Origin: Methanoregula sp.
Lineage (GTDB): Archaea; Halobacteriota; Methanomicrobia; Methanomicrobiales; Methanospirillaceae
Reading direction: 5' to 3'
Length of the DNA: 32,493 nt
Assembly: GCF_003170075.1 (NCBI RefSeq)
Contig: NZ_PMZU01000054.1
Span: 1-32,493 of the forward strand
Positions 5,464 to 13,975 of the stretch are shown here, in pieces. Each line of letters opens with the position of its first letter. Positions within the stretch are counted from its first letter, which is position 1. The notes beneath the pieces are model-generated. The model had not been told where the DNA came from, made no database searches, and saw nothing but the letters and a program-made list of their open reading frames with translations. The position numbers and the translations under genes are program-made.

Positions 5464-7840
5464 AAATTTTTGTCCGCTGATTGGTTGGTAGAGCGGAGCC
5501 TTCCACCACCGCAATCTCATCGACCGACAGCCCGTAGATCCCGTACACCAGCGAATTGATCTGCCGGTCGGTCGAGTCGATCTCCTGAGCGATGATCCGT
5601 TTTTCCTCTTCGGACGCTGCCAGACCAAGGTGCCGGTGCAGGTTAAGCATCCCGGTCACGAGCGCGACCATCCGGTCGTGCCGGACCATATCGTCCGGGT
5701 CGTCAAAATCCGGGATAGAGACCGGGAACCGGCCAAGGATCTTCCCGGGCCGGCTGTCATCTGCTGTGCCTGTCTCCTCGACGAAACTGCGGAGCATGAA
5801 CGCGGCGAGCCGGCTGTTGAGAATTCCCAGCAGGTACGGGCTCCCGGACGGGATGATACCGGTGTGCCCGCCGACCACTGCCCGGCTGCTGCCGAGGGTG
5901 AAACGTGGCGGGAACACCCGGGCTGAAAAAATAATCCGGTCTTTCTCCTGCCGCCTCATTTCCAGGTCGCAGGCAACCTCCCACCAGTAATCGCCCTGCG
6001 ATGGCCGGTCTTTTAAGAGTGCCTCGTGCTCTTTGAGGTGGCGGGCGATGCCCGGGTGCCTCTTCTTCAGCCATCGCCACGCGTGGCCGGCAGCCGCGGG
6101 ATGCCGGTCAGTCCAACCCTGCGGGATGAAAATACAGTACTTTTCAGGGATCAAAACATGATACCTCCCGATCACTTCCCCGTCAACATACGGAAGTATC
6201 AGGTTTTTGCACCGCGGGTCTTCGTGGATCAATTGCTTTCGCTGACTCTCTTCGATCACGAGCACGACTTCCGGTTCGATCGCAATACCGCACCGGATCT
6301 CCCCGAGCATGTAATCCTCAAGCGGCGTCCCGGCCCGGGAAATTTTTTTAATCAGCTGTTCCTTTCTCGTGTCGCGGAATGTCCAGCCCCTGCCAGAAAG
6401 AGTCTGCTGATCGACAGGAAATCCCGGGATTTCCCTCACTTCGGCTGCACCCCCGTAAGCCGCGCCGGTCAGGGATAACCCCGTAAGCCGCACGACAAAC
6501 GGATGCAAGGGCGGAGTATTTGTGAGCCGGAGAAAACAGGAGCCGTCATCAGCACCACCGGCAATCACGATCTCGTCGATCTGCCGGGTGAGCAGCAGTT
6601 CCCGCAACGGTGCGCCGGACTTTGCGTGGAGCCACCGGTCCCCGGTCACGGAGCCGAGCACCCCCCGGGGCTGCATGAGTACGAGACCCTTTTCGATAAA
6701 AAACGCGGAGGACGAGACCCCTGCGTCGTAAACTGCAAAATGCCGCTGGAAATACTGCTGGAGCCATTCACGTGCCGGCACCGGCCTTTCGGGCGGGCAG
6801 CAGATCACCACATCGAACCCGCCGGGCACAAGGATCTCCCCGAAATGTTCCTGCCAGTCAAAAGACCGTAGGGCATGGCGTTCCCGGGCCGGGCAGAAGG
6901 CCCACGATTCATCATCCGCAATTTCAGGGCCGATAAGCGCATTCCCGCACCGGATCGTGCCCGAAAGAATCCGGATCAGGTCACGGAATACCGCGAAAAA
7001 ACCGTCGGGGGGAGTCCCGGCATCTTCCCCTTCGCAGGCCGCAAGAGCAAGCAGCATCCGGGTAGCCGCCACCGCATGGGGATCGAGGTCGAGACCGTGA
7101 ATGGTATACCGCAGGAGATCGGCCCGCTCCGCAAACGTGAGCCGTTTTCCCCCATGAAATTTGAGGAGATACCGGTACGCAGCGATCAGTGCACGGCCGG
7201 CCCCGCACGCGGGATCGATGATGCGCAGCGGGAGCAGCTCGTCCGGGGATCGGCCGGCAAGAGCGGCGGCAAGGGTCTGTTCAACCGCATAATCCAGAAA
7301 CGCCGGGGCGGGAGTGGCATGACCGACGCCGGCATCCGGCCGGTCGACAACGATCGCCTGATGGGCGGCCGACCGCCGGATCGTGCGGGAAAGGTACCGG
7401 TCGAAGACACCAGCGGTCTCTTCAAGGGAGATCCGGGAGAAATCGTACGGCCGGTCCGCAGACAGGAGCCGGACGGCGATCGCCTTTATTACCGGATCAT
7501 CGATCGCGGGACGTTTTCCGAGAATCTGTTTGTGGCGGGCAGTCGCGTACAGGTCTCCCTCCGGATCAGCCCAGAGATCACCAGCATCCGCGAATAATTC
7601 TGCACGCCGGCAATCGCTCTCCTCAGCGATAAGGATTTCCCTGAGCCTCCCTCGGGGGATGAAACCCCGGTCTTCTGCGATGGCAAGAATGACAAAAGAA
7701 AAAACAACCCGGTGTGCTGCAAGCGTGATCTCTCCGCTCCGTATCCCGATATTGTTGCGGGCCACGCTCCGGGCGAGCTGTTCGCGCCATGTACAGAGAT
7801 CGCCATAAAATGCCGTCTCCGGACCGGGCAAAGCAGACAT
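5453..7840 (-). CDS. Eco57I/TaqI-like adenine methylase homologue, degenerate motif IV
   Basis: A 795-residue relative of the N6-adenine methylase half of type IIG restriction enzymes (COG1002). ATG 7840 is chosen because GGTGA lies 9 bp upstream; the frame is open to a TTG at 7903. Residues 1-180 are a helical N-terminal region without a visible nuclease motif. Motif I, which binds AdoMet, is intact (RIIDPACGAGRALIAA, about 206-221) and is followed by HGLDLDPHAV. Motif IV should read NPPY but is CPPE (VVICCPPERP, about 344-353), so the two residues that hold the flipped adenine are lost. The C-terminal part resembles the TaqI-like specificity domain (PYLLGILNSRLAAFMLRSF). It may be an inactive methylase kept for DNA binding, or a decayed restriction system. 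vapBC follows on the same strand. Confidence 0.8.
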   Translation of the reverse strand: MSALPGPETAFYGDLCTWREQLARSVARNNIGIRSGEITLAAHRVVFSFVILAIAEDRGFIPRGRLREILIAEESDCRRAELFADAGDLWADPEGDLYATARHKQILGKRPAIDDPVIKAIAVRLLSADRPYDFSRISLEETAGVFDRYLSRTIRRSAAHQAIVVDRPDAGVGHATPAPAFLDYAVEQTLAAALAGRSPDELLPLRIIDPACGAGRALIAAYRYLLKFHGGKRLTFAERADLLRYTIHGLDLDPHAVAATRMLLALAACEGEDAGTPPDGFFAVFRDLIRILSGTIRCGNALIGPEIADDESWAFCPARERHALRSFDWQEHFGEILVPGGFDVVICCPPERPVPAREWLQQYFQRHFAVYDAGVSSSAFFIEKGLVLMQPRGVLGSVTGDRWLHAKSGAPLRELLLTRQIDEIVIAGGADDGSCFLRLTNTPPLHPFVVRLTGLSLTGAAYGGAAEVREIPGFPVDQQTLSGRGWTFRDTRKEQLIKKISRAGTPLEDYMLGEIRCGIAIEPEVVLVIEESQRKQLIHEDPRCKNLILPYVDGEVIGRYHVLIPEKYCIFIPQGWTDRHPAAAGHAWRWLKKRHPGIARHLKEHEALLKDRPSQGDYWWEVACDLEMRRQEKDRIIFSARVFPPRFTLGSSRAVVGGHTGIIPSGSPYLLGILNSRLAAFMLRSFVEETGTADDSRPGKILGRFPVSIPDFDDPDDMVRHDRMVALVTGMLNLHRHLGLAASEEEKRIIAQEIDSTDRQINSLVYGIYGLSVDEIAVVEGSALPTNQRTKISLQ

Positions 7841-7958
7841 CCCCGTTTCACCGCACGGGCTTGCTTCGGGACACCCCATGATGGTAGTACTCGGCGCGGT
7901 CAAAACAAGAATGTTGCCGGGCCGGGTGGGGAGATACCGGGCTAAATAAAGGATTGGA

Positions 7959-9404
7959 TCAGATTACCGTGATGCTTTCTGCGGCATCACCCGATGGCTC
8001 TTTTGCCCTGACCCCGAGCATCAGCACGATCCCGATCACTTCGAGCACCATGCAGAACAGGAACACCATATCGAACGCACCCGCAAGTTCCCCCGGGTCG
8101 ATCAAATGGGCGGAATACTCGGCAAGTTTTGGCCCGGCTGCGACCATGGCAATAAGCATGACGGTCGCGACACCGAGCGACGACCCGAGGTTGGTCATCA
8201 CCTTGACAAGGCCGCTTGTCGACCCGCGGTCCTTCACTGGGCATTCACCCATCACTGCGCTGTTCAGGGGCGAGAATGCAACACCGGTGCCGGCCCCTAA
8301 TAGGAAGAGGTAGATGCAGACATGGCCCACGCTCGTTTGCCCAGAGATCGTCGAGAGAAAGAACAGCGCAACCGCACAGAGCGCAAAACCGGTGATGATG
8401 GGTTTTTTTGTCCCTATCACGTCCGAGATCTTCCCGGCAATCGGGGCGGTGACGATCATCCCTACGGGAAGCGCGAGCAGGATCGTGCCCGCGTTGTCGG
8501 TCGGGATCTTCTTGACAATCTCTAAGTAGAACGGCATGATGACCATGACGCCGCTCATCGCCATCTGGATGAGCAGAACGCAGACGTTCTGGAGTGAGTA
8601 CGCACGGTTGGAGAACAGGGAGATATTGACAAGCGGCTCCCCGGCCCGGCGTTCCTGCAGGTAGAACAGGAGCCAGAAGATCGCCGAGATAACGAGCGCC
8701 GCGATGCCCATAACCGGCTTTGTGCCCTGCAGCGTGGTCAGGCCAAAGATCAACGTACCAAGCGCAACAAACACGAGAATGATGCCCCCGTTGTCCATCT
8801 TTGCCGAAGGGGAAACCGGGGCGAGGCGGGGGATGATATGCATGCCGAGAATGATTGCAATGATCCCGACCGGGAGGTTGACAAAGAAGATGTACTGCCA
8901 GGAAAATGCACTGGTCAGAAACCCGCCGACGACCGGCCCGAGTGCGGCCCCGAGCATCGTAAACATCGCGACGATACCCAGTGCCTGTCCCCGCAGGGAG
9001 GTGGCAAGGTACGACGTGACCATGACCGCCCCGAGAGCGCAAATGGCGGCACCGCCCACTGCCTGTACCATCCGTGAAATAATAAGAATGCCAAGCGACG
9101 GCGAGAGCCCACAGAGAAGGGAGCCCATGGTAAAAAGGGCAAAGCCGCCGATGAATACGCTCCGGTACCCTTTCATATCCCCGAGACGCGAAGCCGCGAG
9201 CAGGAGGCTGACAAGGATAATCAGGTACGCGTTGAGCACCCATGAGACGGCGACCGTGGAGACATCGAAGAATTTTGCAATCGAGGGAAGGGCGATATTC
9301 ACAATCGTCGCGTCGAGGCCGGCCATAAACGAGCCGAGCGCAACGACAATCACGATCAGCAGGTCTTTTGAGGACATCCTGGCGGGGGCGGAAGATTCAG
9401 CCAT
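7959..9404 (-). CDS. DHA2-family MFS drug exporter
   Basis: A 481-residue inner-membrane proton-coupled exporter of the 14-helix DHA2 group. ATG 9404 (MAESSAPARMSSKD) gives the family's normal N-terminus; the open frame upstream is not membrane-like. The first helix carries the DHA2 signature (GLDATIVNIALPSI), followed by RLGDMKGYRSVF (motif A region) and GAALGPVVGGFL (motif C of exporters). The last helices end near the C-terminus at KEPSGDAAESITVI. It stands alone, divergent from the next membrane-protein gene. The substrate is unknown; drugs or other toxic compounds are typical. Confidence 0.9.
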   Translation of the reverse strand: MAESSAPARMSSKDLLIVIVVALGSFMAGLDATIVNIALPSIAKFFDVSTVAVSWVLNAYLIILVSLLLAASRLGDMKGYRSVFIGGFALFTMGSLLCGLSPSLGILIISRMVQAVGGAAICALGAVMVTSYLATSLRGQALGIVAMFTMLGAALGPVVGGFLTSAFSWQYIFFVNLPVGIIAIILGMHIIPRLAPVSPSAKMDNGGIILVFVALGTLIFGLTTLQGTKPVMGIAALVISAIFWLLFYLQERRAGEPLVNISLFSNRAYSLQNVCVLLIQMAMSGVMVIMPFYLEIVKKIPTDNAGTILLALPVGMIVTAPIAGKISDVIGTKKPIITGFALCAVALFFLSTISGQTSVGHVCIYLFLLGAGTGVAFSPLNSAVMGECPVKDRGSTSGLVKVMTNLGSSLGVATVMLIAMVAAGPKLAEYSAHLIDPGELAGAFDMVFLFCMVLEVIGIVLMLGVRAKEPSGDAAESITVI

Positions 9405-9482
9405 GATTTTTGTTCCTTTGGTATGAATGATACTCCCCGGCCCTGATAATGGTTTCAGATGGCACTCCGGCCTGAAACGTGC

Positions 9483-9492
9483 ATATTTTAAT
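9483..9492 (-). promoter_or_regulatory. Possible TATA box in divergent gap
   Basis: CATATTTTAAT on the plus strand (TTAAAATATG on the minus) is the only TATA-like sequence in the 133-bp gap between the exporter and the membrane-protein gene. It could serve either. Confidence 0.3.
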
Positions 9493-9537
9493 CCCGACCT
9501 GCACGAACAGGAATCGTGAACACACGGGATCACTTCC

Positions 9538-10098
9538 ATGGCACGCAACAACGATATAACAACAACGAGCGGCACGGCATCGTTCAAATCCGTCGCCCAG
9601 ATCTACGATGGGGACGACCCGTCACCGGAAGAGAGCCGGGATCTCTCGGATCGTGCGGAGGACCGGATCTTCCACGCGATACTTGCCGTCCCAAAAGAAT
9701 TCCGGGCCGACCTGTGCAGGGACCTCATCATCCGGGCACCGGCACAGGAGCTGATGCCCGATCGGCAGGCCGCGATCATTTCCGCGATTCGGTCGCATTT
9801 CCGGTGTCGTGCGGATGAGGTGCAGCGGGATATGAAACTGACCCGGAGGGTCGGCATAAGGGAGTGCCGGCTTACCGTCGCGGTCTGCGTCCCCTCATTT
9901 ATCGGCATCGCGGTCTGTTCCCAGTTCAAGGGTGATCCACTCGTGGAAGTGATCGAGAACGTACTCGTGATCTTCTGCTGGATCACGATCTGGCAGCCGT
10001 TCCAGTCGCTCGTATTCGACCGGTGGACGCAGAAAGAGACCGCGAAGGTTTACCGGAAGATTGCGGAGATGGAGATCCGCGTCGTTCCCACGGGATAA
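9538..10098 (+). CDS. Uncharacterised membrane protein
   Basis: A 186-residue protein I do not recognise. Residues 1-105 are soluble and charged, mostly helical (ESRDLSDRAEDRIFHAILAV). Two hydrophobic stretches follow, about 110-130 (LTVAVCVPSFIGIAVC) and 138-158 (VIENVLVIFCWITIWQPFQS), then a short basic tail. The topology looks like a two-helix hairpin with both ends on the same side. ATG 9538 is the first start in frame; TTCC and no clear ribosome site precede it. It is divergent from the exporter and convergent with the DedA gene. Confidence 0.7.
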   Translation: MARNNDITTTSGTASFKSVAQIYDGDDPSPEESRDLSDRAEDRIFHAILAVPKEFRADLCRDLIIRAPAQELMPDRQAAIISAIRSHFRCRADEVQRDMKLTRRVGIRECRLTVAVCVPSFIGIAVCSQFKGDPLVEVIENVLVIFCWITIWQPFQSLVFDRWTQKETAKVYRKIAEMEIRVVPTG

Positions 10099-10142
10099 AT
10101 GACTGAAAACCGGTGGGTTCTTATAGTAAAAAAAAAGTGGCT
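10099..10142. terminator. Convergent terminator region
   Basis: The 44-bp gap between two convergent genes holds GGTGGGTTCTTATAG followed by a run of nine A residues, which is a U-run when read from the minus strand inside the DedA transcript's end. Confidence 0.35.
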
Positions 10143-10817
10143 TTATTCCACCTTCTTCTCCGTTCCCTTCTTCATCGCTACAAAAATACCGGCAAAGACT
10201 GAGACGAGCGCCACAAATGAGACCGCGATGATCGCGTAGACAATGAGGGTAAAGTTGTCCTGCACGATCGGGAGGTTCCCGACAAAGTAACCGACCAGCA
10301 AAAAGAGGCCCGACCACATCACGCCGCCAATGACGTTGTAGCCAAGGAACCACACGTAGCGCATCCGCCCGACACCGGCAAGGAACGGGGCGAAGGTCCG
10401 GATAAAGGGCATGAACCGGGCGATGACGATCGTAAACCCGCCGTATTTCTCAAAATATTTCTGCGTCTCGTCAAGGTGCTCCTGTTTTACCGGGGAATAT
10501 TTCCACGCAAGCACTTTCATCTCGAAGGTATGACCGATCCAGTAATTGGCCGTATCGCCGAGCACGGCCGCGAGGATCATCGTTGCGAGCAGGATCCAGA
10601 TGTTGAGCATGCCGGCCGCCGCAAGGGCTCCTGCGATAAAAAGGAGCGAGTCACCCGGGAGGTACGGCGTGACCACGAGACCGGTTTCACAAAAGATGAT
10701 GATGAAGAGGAGGACGTACGTCCACATCCCGTACTGCTGAAGGATCACCGGGAGGTACTTGTCAAAATGCAGTACCACATCGAGAATATTGAACGGGAGA
10801 ACCATGTACAGGATCAT
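10143..10817 (-). CDS. DedA-family membrane protein
   Basis: A 224-residue integral membrane protein of the DedA/SNARE-associated family, whose members act in lipid flipping and membrane homeostasis. The signature after the first helices is clear: FCETGLVVTPYLPGDSLLF (about 42-60), and later GDTANYWIGH, YFEKYGGFTIVIARFMPFIR and FAPFLAGVGRMRY, which hold the conserved glycine, arginine and proline residues. Length is normal. ATG 10817 is used; a second ATG four codons on (10805) is possible. Confidence 0.92.
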   Translation of the reverse strand: MILYMVLPFNILDVVLHFDKYLPVILQQYGMWTYVLLFIIIFCETGLVVTPYLPGDSLLFIAGALAAAGMLNIWILLATMILAAVLGDTANYWIGHTFEMKVLAWKYSPVKQEHLDETQKYFEKYGGFTIVIARFMPFIRTFAPFLAGVGRMRYVWFLGYNVIGGVMWSGLFLLVGYFVGNLPIVQDNFTLIVYAIIAVSFVALVSVFAGIFVAMKKGTEKKVE

Positions 10818-10947
10818 TTGAACCGGGAGCGTTAAATGGGTTTTTACGGGAATTTTTTACTGCCTGAAGCACGAAACCCATGGCAGTCCCGCAGTCCGGA
10901 CCCGGGAGGAACGGGGGTTCTGATGGGGGCAATATCCACTGACCGAC

Positions 10948-10965
10948 GGAGGACCGGGGTCCTCC
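10948..10965. promoter_or_regulatory. 18-bp palindrome upstream of deoxyhypusine synthase
   Basis: GGAGGACC-GG-GGTCCTCC has perfect 8-bp arms and a 2-bp centre. It lies in the 207-bp divergent gap, about 26 bp before the TATA-like AATATCATT (10992-11000) of the next gene. It could be an operator or a hairpin. Confidence 0.4.
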
Positions 10966-11024
10966 AAACACAGTTATCAGCCCGAAGCGCCAATATCATT
11001 GCAGCATACGGGGAAGGAACAGCG

Positions 11025-11969
11025 ATGACACACCAATGCGATGAACCGGTCACCCAGATGCACCTCAAACCGGCCATGACCGTCGGCGAACTGGTCAATG
11101 CGATGGGCAAAGCCGGGGCGTACAACGGCGGCTCGCTCTACCATGCGGCAGAGATCTACGAGCAGATGCTGCGGGATAAAGACACGACAAAATTCTTCGG
11201 TCTCGCCGGCGCAATGGTGCCGGCCGGCATGGGGGGGATCGTCTCCGATCTCATCAAAGACGGCCACATCAACATCCTCGTCTCGACCGGCGCAAACCTT
11301 ACGCACGATATCATCGAAGCAATCGGCTGCCACCACTTCCACGGCACCGCGTTCTGCAACGATATCGAGCTCAGGCACGACGAGATCAACCGTATCTACG
11401 ATGTCTATCTTCCAAATGAAGCCTTCGAACACTTTGAGACGTTCATGCAGGGTGTGTACGGCGAACTCGAACCCGGCAGCAAAGTCTCAATCTCCGGGCT
11501 CCTCCGGCACATCGGCCTGCACTTAAAGACCGGCATCCTTGCGACCGCGGCACAAAAGGGGATCCCGGTCTACTGCCCGGCTGTGCAGGACTCGATGGTC
11601 GGCCTCCAGTACTGGCTCTTCTCGCAGACAAACACGGTAACCGTGGACGCGTTTGCCGATATGCCGGCGCTCCTTGACATCTGCTTTGCAACAAAAAAGG
11701 CCGGCGCCCTGCTCGTAGGAGGGGGCGTGCCGAAGAATTTTATCCTCCAGAGCATGCTCATGACCCCGAACGGTTTTAACTACGCGATCCAGCTCACCGG
11801 GGACCGGCCGGACCTTGGCGGGCTCTCGGGCGCGACGCTTGACGAGGCCCGGTCGTGGGGTAAGATCACTGAGGATGCAAAGGCCGTGACCGTGTATGGC
11901 GATGCAACCATCACGCTCCCGGTCCTCGTCGCGGCCGTGATGGAGCGGCTAGAGCCATGCCTGACCTGA
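11025..11969 (+). CDS. dys: Deoxyhypusine synthase
   Basis: This enzyme moves the aminobutyl group of spermidine onto a lysine of translation factor aIF5A, using NAD, the first step of hypusine formation. The 314-residue protein starts at ATG 11025, preceded by GGGGAAGGA; the open frame upstream runs through the promoter region. Family motifs are present: FFGLAGAMVPAGMGG (58-71), VSTGANLTHD (86-95), and the active-site lysine K237 in LVGGGVPKNFILQ. The gene overlaps pyrF by 13 bp, so the two form an operon. Confidence 0.93.
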   Translation: MTHQCDEPVTQMHLKPAMTVGELVNAMGKAGAYNGGSLYHAAEIYEQMLRDKDTTKFFGLAGAMVPAGMGGIVSDLIKDGHINILVSTGANLTHDIIEAIGCHHFHGTAFCNDIELRHDEINRIYDVYLPNEAFEHFETFMQGVYGELEPGSKVSISGLLRHIGLHLKTGILATAAQKGIPVYCPAVQDSMVGLQYWLFSQTNTVTVDAFADMPALLDICFATKKAGALLVGGGVPKNFILQSMLMTPNGFNYAIQLTGDRPDLGGLSGATLDEARSWGKITEDAKAVTVYGDATITLPVLVAAVMERLEPCLT

Positions 11970-12604
11970 TCCTCGCGCTGGATATAACCGAAAAGAAACG
12001 GGCGCTTCGCGTCGCACACACCTGCGCCCCTTACCTTGACGCGATCAAGATCGGGTACCCGCTCGTGCTTTCGGCCGGCCTCGGAATCGCCGGGGAACTC
12101 GCCCGGGAAGGCCTGCCGCTCATCGCTGACTTCAAGGTCGCGGATATCCCGAACACGAACCAGCTCATCTGCGACCAGGTCTTCGCTGCCGGGTTCTCCG
12201 GGATCATCTGCCATGGCTTTCCCGGCATGGACTCGGTGAAAGCCTGCGTGGCCTCCGCCCGTGCGCATAAAGGGGAATGTTATGTGGTCGTCGAGATGAG
12301 CCATCCGGGGGGAAAGGAGTTCTTTGCCGGCGGGATCGCAGAGCAGATTGCCTCGAACGCGATCATCGCGGGTGCCGACGGGATCGTCGCGCCGGCCACC
12401 CGGCCGGACCGAGTCAGGGTCCTGCGCGGGTTTATCGGCAACAAGAAGATCCTCTCCCCGGGGATCGGGGCGCAGGGCGGGGATGCGGATGCGGTAGCCT
12501 CGCTCGTTGACGGCATTATCGTGGGCCGGTCGATCTACGAAGCACCGGATCCTGTGGCCGCGGCACAGTCCTACGCGCACCTTCGCAGGGACAAAAAAGC
12601 ATAA
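11957..12604 (+). CDS. pyrF: Orotidine 5'-phosphate decarboxylase
   Basis: PyrF removes CO2 from OMP to make UMP, the last step of pyrimidine synthesis. The 215-residue TIM-barrel protein shows the substrate-binding K31 (DAIKIGYPL), the catalytic D-K-D array (LIADFKVADIPNTN; D58, K60, D63), and the phosphate-binding loop LSPGIGAQGGDA with IIVGRSIYEA near the end. Length is right for the archaeal form. It starts inside the end of the deoxyhypusine synthase gene and has no ribosome site of its own that stands out. Confidence 0.95.
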   Translation: MPDLILALDITEKKRALRVAHTCAPYLDAIKIGYPLVLSAGLGIAGELAREGLPLIADFKVADIPNTNQLICDQVFAAGFSGIICHGFPGMDSVKACVASARAHKGECYVVVEMSHPGGKEFFAGGIAEQIASNAIIAGADGIVAPATRPDRVRVLRGFIGNKKILSPGIGAQGGDADAVASLVDGIIVGRSIYEAPDPVAAAQSYAHLRRDKKA

Positions 12605-12690
12605 ACAAATCCTGTTTTGCGACCCGATCCTCCGGTGCGCGCCAGTAAGTACCGCGAATGCGATATTACCTTCAGGGCACGTTCTAAAAA

Positions 12691-12697
12691 TTTATTA
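12691..12697 (+). promoter_or_regulatory. TATA box, leaderless transcript
   Basis: TTTATTA, preceded by an A-rich BRE-like stretch, is centred 26 bp before the ATG at 12720. Transcription should therefore start at or next to the start codon, giving a leaderless mRNA. Confidence 0.55.
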
Positions 12698-12719
12698 AGC
12701 CCTTCTGCAATGTAGTAGT

Positions 12720-13082
12720 ATGGATTGGAGTGCAGAGCAGCGGAAAATTACAGAAAAATACAAGAAACTCGACGATATTCCTGAAACCGAGCGCAAATAC
12801 AAGTGCCATACCTGCCATCTCATCGTGGACCAGAACCCGTGCCCGAACTGCGGGGAGACCAAACTTGAGATCATGTGCCCGCTCGATAACTGCCACTGCA
12901 TGCATGAGATGATCTCCGGGATCGAGTATTGCCCCCTCTGCGGCAAGCCCGTCTGCCCCGAGTGCGGTTCCCATGATGTCGTCCAGATCAGCCGGGTGAC
13001 GGGGTACCTGCAGGACGTCTCCGGGTGGAATGCCGGCAAGCAGCAGGAACTCAAAGACCGCAAGCGCTACTCCGTTGCATGA
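12720..13082 (+). CDS. Stand-alone NrdD C-terminal (glycyl radical) domain protein
   Basis: A 120-residue protein that matches only the C-terminal end of anaerobic ribonucleotide reductase NrdD. The last third holds a zinc site (C71, C74, C79, C82 in CPLCGKPVCPECGS) and the glycyl-radical loop ISRVTGYLQDVSGWNAGK with G95 as the radical position, then KDRKRY as in NrdD. The first half adds more cysteine pairs (C29/C32, C41/C44, and C53, C58, C60). The ten-stranded barrel that does catalysis is missing. It may be a spare radical domain, a partner of a split reductase, or simply a zinc protein that kept the motif. Its stop overlaps the start of cbiZ, so they share a transcript. Confidence 0.75.
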   Translation: MDWSAEQRKITEKYKKLDDIPETERKYKCHTCHLIVDQNPCPNCGETKLEIMCPLDNCHCMHEMISGIEYCPLCGKPVCPECGSHDVVQISRVTGYLQDVSGWNAGKQQELKDRKRYSVA

Positions 13083-13975
13083 GATATTATCTCGATTCTG
13101 ATACTCTTTTTGTCCGCGGTGCGTTCCGCGCCGCAAGCACCGGTATCTCCGGCGGTATCCGGAGCGCCTCCACCCTCTTTAACCACACGGTTCCGGCCGA
13201 CTGGAGCCATGCTGAACCGGCAAAGGAGATCGAGCTCATCGCTGCTGCGGCCGGTGCCGGCAGGGACGTGCTGGGGCTTCTTACCGCCGTCCCGATCCGG
13301 AACCTCTGCGTGCTCCAGTACGATTTTATCACGGTCTTTGTGACCGCCGGCATCCGGCAGGAGCCGGCCGGAGCGAACGGTGCGGGGACGATCAACATCA
13401 TCGCGTACAGCAGCGAGGGGATGGAAGATTCGGCGCTGCTCGAAACGATCATGGTCGCGACCGAGGCCAAGACCGAGACCATGCTTGCCGCGGGCAGAGT
13501 CTCCGGCACCCCCACCGATGCCGTGATTGCCGCGTGCGAAGGGAGCATTCGGCACCGCTATGCCGGCCGGATCACGGAGCCGGGTCGGCGGGTACGGGAC
13601 GCGGTGCTCAAAGGAGTACCTGAAGCCCTCCGCCGCTACGAAAGCGGCTCGCTGAATGTGGAGCCGGCGTTTTTCATCTACAGCCGGTTCCAGGGAGAGC
13701 ACTGGGTGGAATGGTCGCCCCACAACTGCCCCTACTATCCCTGCCATTTCCCCGGCCAGCGCTGCGACTTCTGCTACTGCCCGTTTTACCCGTGCAAGAA
13801 CGAAGAGCTCGGCGAATGGTCAGATAGCTTATCAAACGGCCGGGTCTGGAACTGTTCGGGCTGCACCCTGCTGCATGAGCCGGCCGTTGCCGACTACCTG
13901 AAACAATATCCTGAAGCGCCGCTCGCGGAACTGGTGCGCTATAAAGAGAAACAAAAAAAGTGTTTTATTCCTTGA
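13079..13975 (+). CDS. cbiZ: Adenosylcobinamide amidohydrolase CbiZ with Cys-rich tail
   Basis: CbiZ cleaves the side chain of salvaged cobinamide to cobyric acid, letting archaea reuse incomplete corrinoids; methanogens need B12-type cofactors for methyl transfer. ATG 13079 overlaps the upstream stop (ATGA), and MRYYLDSDTLFVRGAFRAAS is a normal N-terminus. Residues 1-190 are the CbiZ domain (GTINIIAYSSEGM, VSGTPTDAVIAAC). Residues 210-275 are a fused cysteine-rich module (HNCPYYPCHF, CDFCYCPFYPC, WNCSGC) of the small cysteine-rich type seen next to cobalamin genes, with about ten cysteines, probably binding zinc or an iron-sulfur cluster. The fused 298-residue form is longer than plain CbiZ. 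Confidence 0.88.
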   Translation: MRYYLDSDTLFVRGAFRAASTGISGGIRSASTLFNHTVPADWSHAEPAKEIELIAAAAGAGRDVLGLLTAVPIRNLCVLQYDFITVFVTAGIRQEPAGANGAGTINIIAYSSEGMEDSALLETIMVATEAKTETMLAAGRVSGTPTDAVIAACEGSIRHRYAGRITEPGRRVRDAVLKGVPEALRRYESGSLNVEPAFFIYSRFQGEHWVEWSPHNCPYYPCHFPGQRCDFCYCPFYPCKNEELGEWSDSLSNGRVWNCSGCTLLHEPAVADYLKQYPEAPLAELVRYKEKQKKCFIP

